In this document: positions 26,937-36,726 of the stretch, in pieces | Position numbering within the stretch: the first letter of the stretch is position 1 | Layout: every line of letters starts with the position of its first letter | NCBI RefSeq assembly: GCF_001983935.1 | Contig: NZ_CP017641.1 | Location: forward strand, 2,232,001-2,296,000 | Length of the DNA stretch: 64,000 bases | Direction of reading: 5' to 3' | DNA from: Fuerstiella marisgermanici | Lineage (GTDB): Bacteria > Planctomycetota > Planctomycetia > Planctomycetales > Planctomycetaceae | Made by a program: the position numbers and the translations under genes | Notes under the pieces: model-generated | Told to the model about the DNA's origin: nothing | The model's database searches: none | The model's input: only the letters and a program-made list of their open reading frames with translations

Positions 26937-27605
26937 AAAGCTAAATGCTCCTCACGGGCTGGCATGCGCAGCGGAACAGGCCCGTGACAGTTCCAAAAGT
27001 TTTTTGACACACTTGCTTAAAATGTAACGAATAACCGAATTTACTTCCAGTAGTTCGTTCAATTTGAAGGACGGGAAAGCCGCATTGCTGTCGGTTTAAC
27101 GCGATCGCAGGGTTAGTCAAAACACAAGGTCATCTGCATCCTGCGAACTCAACATCCAACTACCTGTTCATCGGAACCCATCTGCCGGTGGAGAGCGTTA
27201 TTCCGGTTGTAACACGGAATTTTATTCAATCCACCGCAATAAGAAAACGGGGCGAACGGCCAACAATCAACCGCGAAACGCTCCCGATTCAGTATTTTTT
27301 AGGCAAGAGCGACCAATTTGCAAGGCTGGAAGGGCCGCACCCGGCGTCAACGACAACGGCCGCTCCGCCTACCTGAAATTGGCCCTCGGCAACGCCCTGA
27401 TGCTTTCAGGGCAATCCCCCGCACGCAGATTCAGGCATTGACTCAATAGTGTATACCCTCTCCCCATGGTGTGACGCCGCCGTGACGAAGAAGGGATTGT
27501 GAAAATCAGCCAGCCAATCACTGGATCAATGCCCAAATGTGCCGGGCACGGCTATTCTGTAGCGCGAACGTCGTTCGTCCGTCTCCCGCTATCGGTAGCC
27601 CGAAA
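26937..27605. other. Divergent intergenic region, 669 bp
   Basis: Lies between the leftward FHA gene and the rightward sulfatase, so it should contain both promoters. A short hairpin (GCCCTGA at 27394-27400, TCAGGGC at 27406-27412) was seen without a T-run. A TTGACA at 27004-27009 has no clear -10 partner. A 62-codon frame at 27188-27376 has no ribosome site and is not called. Confidence 0.5.
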
Positions 27606-29069
27606 ATGCTATTCAACATTCGATTGTCGGTGCTTGTTGCACTCCTGTTGGCATTCAACCCCATCGGCGTGCAGCGTGCGAGTCGCGTGTCTGCTGCCGA
27701 AACGACGGCGCCATCACGTCCGAACGTTGTGTTCTTCTTCATCGACGACCTGGGCTGGGCGGACGTCGGGTATCAAGGTTCTGACTTCTATCGGACACCA
27801 AACATTGATGCGCTGGCCGCTAGTGGATTGGTCTTCACCGACGCCTATGCGAATGCTCCCAACTGTGCGCCCAGTCGAGCATGTTTGTTGAGTGGTCAGT
27901 ATTCGCCGCGTCATGGCATCTACACGGTCGGCGATCCTCGACGCGGTAACGATCGGTTTCGCAAGCTTGAGCCCGTCGAAAACGACACGGTATTGGACGA
28001 CCGATTTGTCACGTGGGCTGAGGTGCTCGGAGCAAACAACTACACGCTGGCCAGCATGGGAAAGTGGCACTTGGGAGCGGACCCAACAAAACAGGGCTTC
28101 GATATCAACATCGCCGGTCGCGAATGGGGCAGTCCCAGCGGAGGCGGGTACCACAGTCCTTACAAATACCCGAACCTTGATCAACCTGCGAAAGGAGAAT
28201 ACCTCACCGATCGCCTGACCGACGAGGCTATCAGATTCATCGATACCAATCACGACAAACCATTCGCGCTGTATCTCACTCACTACGCCGTGCACACCCC
28301 AATCCAGGCGAAGGCTGACGTTGCCGCCAGGTACTCGGCCCTGCCTGCCGGCACTCACCAGAAGAATGCAAAATACGCAGCGATGGTCGAAAGTGTGGAT
28401 GACAGTGTTGGACGAGTGATCGCGAAACTCAACGAACTGAAAATCGCCGACAACACGGTGGTCGTCTTCTATTCAGACAACGGCGGCTTTGGCGGAGCGA
28501 CATCCAATCATCCGCTGCGAGGAGCCAAGGGCATGCTGTATGAAGGCGGAATTCGTGAGCCACTCATCATCCGCTGGCCGGGTGTGACAAAGCCGGGCAG
28601 CCGCTGTGACGAACCCGTCATCGGCGTAGATTTGTATCCCACCTTCGCCGAAATGACGTCGTCGAAAATCGCCGACAACTACGAGTTGGATGGCTTAAGC
28701 CTTGTCCCGTTGCTGCAAGATCCGACGGCATCGTTGTCGCGGGACGCTATTTTCTGGCACTTCCCCTGCTACCTGCAGGGGCGAGGCGACCCAGCCGGTG
28801 GCCCTTTCCGGACAACTCCAGCCGCCGCGATCCGAATGGGTGACTGGAAGCTGATCGAATGGTTCGAAACCGGCCGTCTGGAACTCTACAACCTGGCTCA
28901 GGATATCGGCGAGTCGAAAGATTTGAGTCAATCGAATCCTGCTAAGCGAGACGCCTTGCACGCTCGCATGAAGCAATGGCGGTCGAAGGTATCCGCCTCG
29001 GTCCCGACCACCCCGAATCCAAAGTACGATCCGAACGCTAAACCGAAACGCGGTCGACAACAAAAATGA
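27606..29069 (+). CDS. Exported sulfatase (formylglycine-dependent, Cys type)
   Basis: 487 residues. A signal peptide is followed by the alkaline-phosphatase-like sulfatase fold: metal-binding DDLGWADVGYQG near the N-terminus, the C-x-P-S-R signature with Cys87 (NCAPSRACLLSGQYSPRHG), which must be converted to formylglycine, GKWHLG, and the metal site SDNGG. It hydrolyses sulfate esters, most likely on sulfated polysaccharides given the family's expansion in marine planctomycetes; the exact substrate is unknown. ATG 27606 gives a proper signal peptide; the frame runs upstream to 27537. No maturase gene is nearby. A basic tail (PKYDPNAKPKRGRQQK) ends the protein. Confidence 0.94.
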   Translation: MLFNIRLSVLVALLLAFNPIGVQRASRVSAAETTAPSRPNVVFFFIDDLGWADVGYQGSDFYRTPNIDALAASGLVFTDAYANAPNCAPSRACLLSGQYSPRHGIYTVGDPRRGNDRFRKLEPVENDTVLDDRFVTWAEVLGANNYTLASMGKWHLGADPTKQGFDINIAGREWGSPSGGGYHSPYKYPNLDQPAKGEYLTDRLTDEAIRFIDTNHDKPFALYLTHYAVHTPIQAKADVAARYSALPAGTHQKNAKYAAMVESVDDSVGRVIAKLNELKIADNTVVVFYSDNGGFGGATSNHPLRGAKGMLYEGGIREPLIIRWPGVTKPGSRCDEPVIGVDLYPTFAEMTSSKIADNYELDGLSLVPLLQDPTASLSRDAIFWHFPCYLQGRGDPAGGPFRTTPAAAIRMGDWKLIEWFETGRLELYNLAQDIGESKDLSQSNPAKRDALHARMKQWRSKVSASVPTTPNPKYDPNAKPKRGRQQK

Positions 29070-29420
29070 ATCGGTTGCTCGCCGACAGCTGCAGCTCCTT
29101 GATGAGCGCCGGCCGCCTGCAGATCCCCTCCCAGCCGCAGGCAAGGGAGGGGGCGGACGAGCGCAGCGATGTTCGGGGGAGGGCGTGACATAACCCGGGC
29201 CGAATTCTCGGGCAGTTGGCTCGGCTACGAACGCGACAGTTTGTTGCGTTGCGTTGCGGGATTCGATTGCTGAGTTTCCGCCCTGCCGGGCCAATCTCAG
29301 TTTCACAATCCGAAATCTTTCTTCGTCACCTCTGCACCAGGCCATCGTCGGCCCGTCCCGCAAAAAGTTGCCCAAGGGGCCGATCGCCCGAAGCAAAATC
29401 CGCCACGGTCTGCGCGCCAG
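29070..29420. other. Convergent intergenic region, 351 bp
   Basis: Between the sulfatase and the di-haem protein, which converge here. It contains a G+C-rich inverted repeat at 29124-29151 and further GGGGGAGGGCG sequence just after it. No gene is supported; overlapping frames here extend from neighbouring genes. Confidence 0.5.
29124..29151. repeat. CCCCTCCC/GGGAGGGG inverted repeat
   Basis: Arms 29124-29131 and 29144-29151 around a 12-base loop, about 55 bases after the sulfatase stop. It could act as a bidirectional transcript-end hairpin, although no T-run follows. It could also be a copy of a dispersed element. Confidence 0.5.
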
Positions 29421-31349
29421 CTATTTCACCACCTTCACCATTCCCGCTGCTTCAGCCGCAGGTTCCGGGTCTTCGAACGGCAGAGCTTTCAGAAACTCAA
29501 CCAGATCATCAATTTGGTTTTCCGACAGTTGACTGGTGACGCCGTGCTTGTCGTCCGCATTCTGAGTCGTCAGGACATCCTTTAGCGTGGCAGCTTTGCC
29601 GTGGTGCAGGTACGGAGCGGAGCGGTAAATCCCCAACAGCGTTGGCGTGTCATAGGCGGGCTCCATTAGCTCTGACGGATCGTCGTTCCCGGTGCCCACG
29701 TCGTGCCGTTTAAAGCTGGCGACGTCGCCCGGCTGAGAATCGCAATAGTATGGACCAGAATGGCATTCCGCACATTTGGTCGCCGACGATTGAAAGATTT
29801 TCTGGCCGCGTTTGGCCGCGTCTGACAGGCCTGATTTCGAATGCGGACTCAACGTGAATTTGTGTGAGTTCGCGTACACCGCGATTGCGTCCAGCATCTC
29901 ACTGCGACCACTGATCCTGTCGGCCAACGCGTCCGGCAGACCTCCTTTAACAAAGCCTTTGCCTTGCATCAGTTTGCCCTGGATTGTGTGCTCAAAATCC
30001 TGCACTTCATCACGATCCGCCGACCAGTGAAGCGGGTGAGTCCACGCTAATCCTTTCAACGATTGAGTCTGGCGAAGGCCTTCCGGCTGCTGCCATGTAC
30101 GTCCATCCGGGTCGCCATCAATGTGGCAGCTTGAGCACGAAATCCACTGCCGTCCCGACATGGGCTGCAGCGCCGTATAGAACAGGGTCTTTCCTAAATG
30201 CAGTTCCTTCGAAAGCGGATTTTCCGTCGTCTTCGCTCGCTCCGTCACCTTCAAATCCGGCAGGCTGTACGCAACAAGTTCGAAATCCATTGCGTTATAA
30301 ATCAGCATTGAATTGCCATCAGGAGTAATCCGAACGGCTCGCGGATTGTTGCCTAGCCGGACAGTGGCCACGTAGGTGAGTTCCTGATAATCGTCGTCCT
30401 GAATTTGTGCGACGTACAGATCATTTGTGCCACCGAAAACGGTGAACAAAAACTGCCCGTCCGGCGAAACCGCGACCTCCCACGGATTGGCGACGACTCG
30501 TGTGCCACGAAACGTGTCCATCGGAATCCGCACGCGCCGTCCGGCGTTATCACCGCCAAACGTGGCGACGCCGACGTAAGGAAAAATCGATCCGTTGCCA
30601 TGTGCTGCCGTAATCTTGGACCGTGCGTGAGGCAGAAATGCTTTCGGCCTGGTGGGATGAAGCGTCACCTGCCGCGCGATGTTGTCCGTAGACGCTCCGG
30701 TGAATTCATCGACAACCTTGCCCGTGTCCGTTGAAATTTGCAATAACCGAGTCGTCAGATATTCAGTGACGAACAGGGACTTCTGATCTGGCGTGAGTGC
30801 GATGCCGCGTAGCATTTTTCCGACCGACCATTCCGCGTCGACTTTCCACGTTGACGTGTCGATGCGAATGACCTGGCCTGGATATTCCAATGTCGCGTAC
30901 AGGTACCGGCCGTCTGCCGAACTGACAATGCCGTACGGTTCGTCGAATACCGAAACTCGGCGTGAAACCTTGCCGGTCTCCGAATCGACGATCACCACTT
31001 CGTCGCTGCCATACACGCAGCAGGCAACCATCCCTGATTGCCCAATGAAAACGGTTCCTTCGGGATGCAGGCCGACCTCGACTTCGAACGTCTTTGCCAG
31101 CCCGTCTGCTTCCAGAACAGTCACCGTGCCGCTGTCGCGGTTTGAGCACGCAATCAGACTTCCGTCGTGGTTGATCGACAACAGGCTATTGGAGGAAGCG
31201 CGTTCGGAGGCCACAGCACTGCCTGCCTGAAACGCCACGGCGACGACAACGGTGGCCAGCAGCAAACTGCTGCTAAGCAAACTGCCTCTAAACAGTTGAG
31301 GACGTCGCAAGTCTGTGTTCTTCGTCGAAGGGAAAACGTGATTCCGCAT
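29421..31349 (-). CDS. Exported beta-propeller / di-haem cytochrome c peroxidase-like fusion
   Basis: 642 residues from ATG 31349, which has GAGG six bases upstream (the frame begins four codons earlier at GTG). A signal-anchor or signal peptide covers about residues 20-50. About 50-380 is a YVTN-type seven-bladed propeller (SINHDGSLIACSNRDSGTV, VAVSPDGQFLFTVFGGTN). The C-terminal half has two c-type haem sites, CSSCH at 405-409 and CAECH at 526-530, with TPTLLGIYRSAPYLHHGKA, typical of the MauG/cytochrome c peroxidase family. It is probably a periplasmic electron-transfer enzyme; substrate not predictable. Its 3' end converges with the sulfatase. Confidence 0.92.
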   Translation of the reverse strand: MRNHVFPSTKNTDLRRPQLFRGSLLSSSLLLATVVVAVAFQAGSAVASERASSNSLLSINHDGSLIACSNRDSGTVTVLEADGLAKTFEVEVGLHPEGTVFIGQSGMVACCVYGSDEVVIVDSETGKVSRRVSVFDEPYGIVSSADGRYLYATLEYPGQVIRIDTSTWKVDAEWSVGKMLRGIALTPDQKSLFVTEYLTTRLLQISTDTGKVVDEFTGASTDNIARQVTLHPTRPKAFLPHARSKITAAHGNGSIFPYVGVATFGGDNAGRRVRIPMDTFRGTRVVANPWEVAVSPDGQFLFTVFGGTNDLYVAQIQDDDYQELTYVATVRLGNNPRAVRITPDGNSMLIYNAMDFELVAYSLPDLKVTERAKTTENPLSKELHLGKTLFYTALQPMSGRQWISCSSCHIDGDPDGRTWQQPEGLRQTQSLKGLAWTHPLHWSADRDEVQDFEHTIQGKLMQGKGFVKGGLPDALADRISGRSEMLDAIAVYANSHKFTLSPHSKSGLSDAAKRGQKIFQSSATKCAECHSGPYYCDSQPGDVASFKRHDVGTGNDDPSELMEPAYDTPTLLGIYRSAPYLHHGKAATLKDVLTTQNADDKHGVTSQLSENQIDDLVEFLKALPFEDPEPAAEAAGMVKVVK

Positions 31350-31599
31350 TTTGATCCTCACAGGAAAAGAACGTGTCGCGCAGCAAATCGTTCACCGCTT
31401 CCGAACAAGTTTAGCAAGTGCCTGCTTCGGCGAGAATTGCCGTACTGAATCATGCAGCGAAATAGTTTGCTGATCGCGCCAATGGCCGCCCGCTGTGGCA
31501 GGATTTCATGACGCTCGTAGGGCATTCGGATCTATGACCAACCGGAAAGTTTTCTCAGAATCCTGCGGTCAGCATTTTATCAGCCCGGAATTCACAGCC

Positions 31600-32880
31600 A
31601 TGCGTTGGTTTCTCTTCGAAGACAGCTCCGTCGAACAACTCTACCCGATCGCCCTCGCGCGGCCCGTGTTCGAACTCATTTGCGGACGCGAAGGTCTGCG
31701 GCGGCGCGTTCAGCGATGGTTCCCCTCCGCCGAATGGGGGGCCGTGATTCGTCCGTGGCTGGCCGACGTGTATCGCGAAGAACAGCCGTCCGCCATCGTC
31801 AATCAGTTTGACGGCATCGGCTCGTCGTCAGTACTGATGATCAACGGGCGCTGGATTCCCGATCGCCGCCTCACCATTGCCGACGTCACGATGGAGAATG
31901 TCGGCCTGGTTGATGGGCAGATCGCCTGGATTGCCCTCGAACCTGAAGAAGCGAGCCTGCTGGACAGTCTCGACTTCGAACAGGTCCTGCAAGGCATCGC
32001 GCGCAGCCGTCGCGTGGTCGAGGCGTCCGGCACAATGATGAATCGCCCGTGGGACCTGATCACCCGCAACCCGAGGCAACTGGAACTGGACTTCGCGGAC
32101 GAAGGTGTGTCGCAACATCTGTCTGCTGATCAGGTGAAATACCTGGGCGACCCTTCAGATATCTATGTCTCTGAACAAACCGAGATCGATCCATACGTGG
32201 TTATCGACGCGAGGCAGGGTCCCGTGTCGATTGATCGCGACGTGCAGATTCAATCGTTTTCAAAAATCGAAGGTCCCTGCCACGTTTCGCGTGGGGCGAG
32301 AATTTTCAGAGGCGTCGTCCGCGGTGGCACGACCATCGGTGCATGGTGTCGTGTGGGCGGCGAAATCGAACAGTCAGTCCTGCATTCGTACGTCAACAAA
32401 TATCACGAAGGCTTTCTGGGACACAGCTACATTTGTCCGTGGGTGAATCTGGGAGCGATGACGACGACTTCCGATCTGCGTTGCGACTACAAAAACGTCG
32501 AAGTCCCGTTGCAGGGCGACCTGATCGATTCCGACACGATCAAGATCGGGTCATTCATCGGCGATCATTCCAAAACCGCCATCGACAGCATGTTCAACAC
32601 GGGCTCATCGGTCGGTGCAATGACGGTCGTCGTGCCGGGAGGCCGATTACTACCTCGTCACATCCCTTCGTTCTGCAATGTTAGCTTCGGCAACCTGGCG
32701 ATGGACTGGCCTCTTGACACCGCCATCCAAACTGTTCGAGCCGCCATGCAGCGTCGTGATTGCGAACTGACCGCGGCAGGCGAAAACCTTCTGCGAAAGC
32801 TGTACGAACTGACCGCCGAAGAACGCATCGCCGCCGTGAACCTCGCCGCCGAAAACAAAACCGTCCGCCCTCAAGGCTAA
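31600..32880 (+). CDS. GlmU-like putative sugar nucleotidyltransferase with left-handed beta-helix
   Basis: 426 residues from ATG 31600; upstream in-frame codons to 31495 do not resemble the family. The N-terminus (MRWFLFEDSSVEQLYPIALA, RPVFELICG) is that of the putative sugar nucleotidyltransferase group related to GlmU, which lacks the canonical G-x-G-T-R-M pyrophosphorylase loop. The C-terminal half has hexapeptide turns forming a left-handed beta-helix (VSIDRDVQIQSFSKIEGPCH, GTTIGAWCRVGGEIEQSVL) and ends with a helical tail. True GlmU makes UDP-GlcNAc; this paralogue is more likely a related sugar-activating or acyl-transferring enzyme. Cytoplasmic; apparently monocistronic. Confidence 0.85.
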   Translation: MRWFLFEDSSVEQLYPIALARPVFELICGREGLRRRVQRWFPSAEWGAVIRPWLADVYREEQPSAIVNQFDGIGSSSVLMINGRWIPDRRLTIADVTMENVGLVDGQIAWIALEPEEASLLDSLDFEQVLQGIARSRRVVEASGTMMNRPWDLITRNPRQLELDFADEGVSQHLSADQVKYLGDPSDIYVSEQTEIDPYVVIDARQGPVSIDRDVQIQSFSKIEGPCHVSRGARIFRGVVRGGTTIGAWCRVGGEIEQSVLHSYVNKYHEGFLGHSYICPWVNLGAMTTTSDLRCDYKNVEVPLQGDLIDSDTIKIGSFIGDHSKTAIDSMFNTGSSVGAMTVVVPGGRLLPRHIPSFCNVSFGNLAMDWPLDTAIQTVRAAMQRRDCELTAAGENLLRKLYELTAEERIAAVNLAAENKTVRPQG

Positions 32881-32983
32881 GCCCGCGGCCGGCAAATACG
32901 ACTGGCCCAATTTGAAGCAAGATTAGCTTTGCGGAATTCACGTTCACATCGCTCGCAATCGCATCGAAAACGTTGCGTATTGC

Positions 32984-34075
32984 CTACAGGCTCTTGCCAT
33001 TCGGGGTGATGCCATAGTGGATGGTGCATTCCGGCAATTTCGTTTTCAGCTCACGCACGCCAGCTTCTGTGACGCGCGTGTCCATCAACCGCAGCACCTT
33101 CAATTTGCTTAGCGGCTCGAGATGAACCAAACCGGCATCTGTGATTCCCGGGCACGCAACCACTGCCAGTTCAGTCAGCGTCTTGATTTCCCCGAGAGAC
33201 TTCAGCCCGCCGTCCGTGATCCCCGGGCATTCCCCGATTTTCAGCATTTCGAGCGCCGATAGAGCTGCCATGTGTTCCAGGCCAGCGTCGCTGATTGGGC
33301 GGCCAACGCATTCAAACCGCTTCAGCGTTGCCAACTGCGATACATGAGACAAACCGCCGTCGGTAATGTTTTCCGGATCCAGCACCACGCTTTCCAGGTG
33401 CGGCAATTGTGCCAGCTCCTGCATTCCCTCATCGGTTAGCATGGTGCCGGCAAGATGCAGTTCCGTTAGTGCAGGAAGCGACTGCAAATGAGCAAACCCG
33501 CTCCCGGTAATGTTGCTGCATTCCTGTACGGCCAGGTGCTGCAACTTTGTCAGGGCAGAGATCGGCTGCAGACTTTCGTCAGTGATTGGCAACCCAAAGA
33601 ACTCCAGATGCTCACAGTTTGAGGCAGCGGATAACGCTGTGATGCCTTTGTCGGTGAGGGGCAGGCTGGTGAGTGCGATTGAGGTCAACTTGTTGGTGTC
33701 CACTTTCGAAAGCGCGGCCAGTCCAGCGTCGCCGACTAAAGTCTTGGTCATGCTAAGGTTGGCTAGACCGGTCAGCTCCTTCAGCGACTCAAATCCCGCA
33801 TCCGTGATTTCAGAGCACTCCATAAACGTCACGGATTGCAAATCTCTGTGTTCAGAAAGAACCTTCATGTCTGCATCCGACGCCTGTGCTCCTACAAAAC
33901 TGACTTCGATTACCTTGCCGCTGTCATCCTTTCTAAGCCGCACAGACTTTTCGCCAACGGATGTGGGCTCGGAATCCGTGGAACTACACCCCATGCTTCC
34001 AATCGCCAGGACGAAGATCAGCATGATCGCCCGCTGGACAGATTCAGTTCGTGACAAGTAACGCTGGTGCGACAT
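32984..34075 (-). CDS. Leucine-rich-repeat lipoprotein
   Basis: 363 residues. A hydrophobic signal segment (AIMLIFVLAIGSMGCSS) ends in a lipobox with Cys30, so the protein should be lipidated and carried to a membrane. From about residue 75 to the end there are roughly a dozen repeats of 23-25 residues of the type L-x-x-L-x-x-L-x-x-x-x-I-T-D-x-G-L (for example ECPGITDGGLKSLGEIKTL), close to the cysteine-containing LRR subfamily. LRR solenoids bind proteins; the partner is unknown. No catalytic motif. It stands alone, downstream in orientation from the lipoprotein/DUF1559 pair. Confidence 0.92.
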   Translation of the reverse strand: MSHQRYLSRTESVQRAIMLIFVLAIGSMGCSSTDSEPTSVGEKSVRLRKDDSGKVIEVSFVGAQASDADMKVLSEHRDLQSVTFMECSEITDAGFESLKELTGLANLSMTKTLVGDAGLAALSKVDTNKLTSIALTSLPLTDKGITALSAASNCEHLEFFGLPITDESLQPISALTKLQHLAVQECSNITGSGFAHLQSLPALTELHLAGTMLTDEGMQELAQLPHLESVVLDPENITDGGLSHVSQLATLKRFECVGRPISDAGLEHMAALSALEMLKIGECPGITDGGLKSLGEIKTLTELAVVACPGITDAGLVHLEPLSKLKVLRLMDTRVTEAGVRELKTKLPECTIHYGITPNGKSL

Positions 34076-34425
34076 AGAAGAACCCTGTTAACTGGTCGGG
34101 GAAAGCGTGGGGGAAACATTTTCACAAGGGCAGACATGTGTCGCGTGTCACAACGGAGGGACAGTGACTTGTAAGCTCGCCACTGTGTTCCAGAAAGGCT
34201 TCAAAGGTTTGACGAACGTCGACATTGCGTGGCCACTCATCGAATTTGCAGTCGCTAGAGCAGTTTACCTTGTGTCGTGGACAGTTCGGGCTCGTGGCAA
34301 ACAGCATCCATAGTACGAAACGCTTGTTCCGCGGCCACATGTCAGCGGAACACGCTGTAACGCGACACAGCTTGGCGAGAACGCCAAGCTGTGCAGCCGG
34401 ATTGCAAATTTCAAATTAACGGTGT
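34076..34425. other. Intergenic region, 350 bp
   Basis: Upstream of the LRR lipoprotein and downstream of the small lipoprotein gene. It contains a perfect 12-bp hairpin at 34366-34393. Small frames on both strands (for example 34122-34340) have no recognisable content. Confidence 0.5.
34366..34393. repeat. Perfect 12-bp inverted repeat, four-base loop
   Basis: CACAGCTTGGCG (34366-34377) and CGCCAAGCTGTG (34382-34393) around AGAA. It lies about 30 bases beyond the stop of the lipoprotein gene at 34426 and could act as a transcript-end hairpin; there is no T-run on either side. Confidence 0.75.
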
Positions 34426-34875
34426 CTACAAATCAAAGTTCGCGTCAGTGGAGCCACCACTCGGCACACTGAACGAAAGCTTCGTCTTCTCCGGGTCGCT
34501 AAATTCAGGCGGCAGTAGCGGCTTAACACCTCTACCGCTAGAAGCAATGGCCTGTCCCATGGCAGCCATCTGCTCAGGATCATCAGCAATGGCGGCAGGT
34601 AAACCACTGGCCCCCACCTTGGCTTCGGGTAGCTTAGAGATATAGACTTTACATTCGCCAACCGGAGCTCCTCTTACCAGAGAATACTGACCGCTTTCTT
34701 TGGTCTTTCCGAAGCCTTCGAAACCATTGGCCACGAAAAAGACCTCAGCACCAACGAGTGGCTTTCCGTCCAGCATCACAGTGCCTGAGATTGGCGCCAT
34801 TTCAGGCCCATCCGGACTACCACTGCATCCGGTCACGCCAACTGCCAGCACTGCAATGAAATACCATTTATTCAT
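34426..34875 (-). CDS. Small lipoprotein with a carboxypeptidase-regulatory-like domain
   Basis: 149 residues. The signal peptide ends in the lipobox VGVTGCSG with Cys17. A beta-sandwich follows (SGTVMLDGKPLVGAEVFF, then SGQYSL), as in carboxypeptidase-regulatory-like domains that commonly accompany DUF1559 genes in Planctomycetes. It ends with a beta-rich segment (TKLSFSVPSGGSTDANFDL). It follows the DUF1559 gene by 38 bases on the same strand, so the two are probably cotranscribed. Function unknown; it is probably envelope-located. Confidence 0.88.
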   Translation of the reverse strand: MNKWYFIAVLAVGVTGCSGSPDGPEMAPISGTVMLDGKPLVGAEVFFVANGFEGFGKTKESGQYSLVRGAPVGECKVYISKLPEAKVGASGLPAAIADDPEQMAAMGQAIASSGRGVKPLLPPEFSDPEKTKLSFSVPSGGSTDANFDL

Positions 34876-34913
34876 CGTGTCACAAGTCCCTCTATTTCTG
34901 ACAAATTTGAAAA

Positions 34914-35843
34914 TTAGAATTCACCGATAACTTCTCCGCCACGGATTGACTCCAGTGCTCGCAGCAGTGATCGATCTATGTTCTCACTGAGAAATCGCAC
35001 GCTGCCGTCCCCCAACAACGTCTGACAGCCTCCTGTATGCTTGCTTCCTGCACCCCAGGCATACGGATATGGGTTACCGCCATACGTTTCGTTGATACGC
35101 CTGTTGTACGTGCAAATGAAGTGAGTGTGCGTGAAGGCCTGAAGGAACGGGCCATAGCTGGTACTGGCTTTTTGCTGCGGCGTCTCGATCAACAACATCG
35201 TGTTCGAGGTTCCATCCTTGATGTCAGCGATGCGAGCCGAGCGGTTGATACCGAACGCAGACCGATTAGCGCTGGAATTTGCCGACCAAAGCCTGCCAGC
35301 ATTGTCGTCGTACTCGCTCGTCTCATGGACGAATCCATAGTTCACGCGTGTGAACTCCGTCGACGCATAAATACCAGTGCTGGTGGTTGAGTGAGGGCTG
35401 TCATAGATGGGATCGCTCGGGCAATACTGAATCGGAATCACGACTCCATTGAGAACATCTTGCGTTCCGCCTCCACCAACGCCTTTCCAGTCTTCTTTTC
35501 CTGTCGGCAGACTGAAGTCGATCTGGCTGTAAAGCGGTGCCTGATCCATGTAAGGCAATAGAAGCAAGTAGCCAGTCGTATTGCGAACCATGCCGGCAGG
35601 AACAAATTCGTCCGATCGATTGCTACCGGGGTTAATGCACGAAGGAGGAAACTGGCCGGCAACATCGTGATAGTTATGGAGCGCCAGCCCCCACTGCTTC
35701 AAATTATTCTTGCACTGGGTGCGCCGTGCGGCTTCTCGAGCTTGTTGCACGGCTGGCAACAGCAAGGCAATCAGGATCGCGATGATAGCAATCACCACGA
35801 GCAGTTCGATTAATGTGAAACCACGCTTGGAACGACTTTTCAT
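34914..35843 (-). CDS. DUF1559 pseudopilin-like protein
   Basis: 309 residues. The N-terminus is a textbook type IV pseudopilin signal: a basic leader MKSRSKRG, then [20 protein letters not shown], with cleavage expected between Gly and Phe. The DUF1559 region follows ([19 protein letters not shown] to [15 protein letters not shown]). ATG 35843 is chosen because GGAG lies ten bases upstream and because only this start puts the pseudopilin leader at the N-terminus; the frame is open 64 codons further. Its partner is the lipoprotein at 34426-34875. DUF1559 proteins are probably processed by a prepilin peptidase, which is not in this window. Confidence 0.94.
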   Translation of the reverse strand: MKSRSKRGFTLIELLVVIAIIAILIALLLPAVQQAREAARRTQCKNNLKQWGLALHNYHDVAGQFPPSCINPGSNRSDEFVPAGMVRNTTGYLLLLPYMDQAPLYSQIDFSLPTGKEDWKGVGGGGTQDVLNGVVIPIQYCPSDPIYDSPHSTTSTGIYASTEFTRVNYGFVHETSEYDDNAGRLWSANSSANRSAFGINRSARIADIKDGTSNTMLLIETPQQKASTSYGPFLQAFTHTHFICTYNRRINETYGGNPYPYAWGAGSKHTGGCQTLLGDGSVRFLSENIDRSLLRALESIRGGEVIGEF

Positions 35844-36487
35844 TCTAAATCTCCATTGACGAATACAAAAAGAACTCTGGCGTTTGCAGTCCGACTGCAA
35901 GCCGCAAGGCCTGCCCTTACAAAGCAACAAAGTGTGAAAACCGCACTCGACATTTCTAAGCAATATCGTGCCTGTGCAAACCCTGACCGGCAGCTTCTGC
36001 ACGTAGTGTGCCAAAAACGAAGAACAGCTAAGCACAGATTTGCTCGCCGGAATCGCAATGCACTGCGCAGCGGTTAAATAACAGGTATTCTGGAATGCAA
36101 GACTGGACCATCACCAGGTGCCCGACTCGGCAATTGCATCAATTTCCAGCAGTATTGCCCGCATTCCTGGACCTTAGGCAATTAGGCCATGGATCTCCGC
36201 ATGCGATATGCACACCCAGGAAATGCACGCGGGATGGTGACTTCTCAGCGCAAACCAAAGCACGACCAGCAAGTGCTCAGCAAAGTATTGGCTTTCCGCC
36301 AGCGGAATACTGTGTAATCAATACCGCCTACCGAGTTGAACTGCCAACGTCGTCTGCGGAATTGTGTAGCATCTCGCAGGCCTTAGTTGCTGCCGCGATC
36401 ACCACGTACGCACTCAGGTTAGACAACTGAAATCTACCCGCAGTCGACTGTTTCATGCCGTAGGTGCGATCCGGTCTCAGGTTCGCG

Positions 36488-36518
36488 CAGAACGCGTGCG
36501 CGACGAACACGCGTTCTG
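36488..36518. repeat. Perfect 11-bp inverted repeat, nine-base loop
   Basis: CAGAACGCGTG (36488-36498) and CACGCGTTCTG (36508-36518). No T-run follows on either strand, so it is not a standard terminator. Confidence 0.8.
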
Positions 36519-36712
36519 AATTGGCGTTCGCTTGGCGAGCCCACGGACTGCACAATACCCTTCGGCGCATGTGAGTGCCGTAGCAGCGGCGCGTGCTGCA
36601 TTGGCTGCCAGTAGGCATTGGGTGAGGTATTCGGCGGCCACAGCTTTTGGACTAAGTGGCTGCGGCGCCAGCGTTAGTTACCGTGAGCGCTACGCCGTGA
36701 CTGGTCCTCACG

Positions 36713-36726
36713 CACAGTCGACTGTG
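36713..36726. repeat. Palindrome CACAGTCGACTGTG
   Basis: A perfect 14-bp palindrome. Its core CAGTCGACTG occurs also at 36441-36450 in the same gene-poor region, about 270 bases away. It could be an operator-like pair or chance. Confidence 0.6.

Noticed and set aside
27188-27376. 62-codon plus-strand frame upstream of the sulfatase
   Set aside because: No ribosome site, no recognisable content, and it lies in a divergent promoter region.
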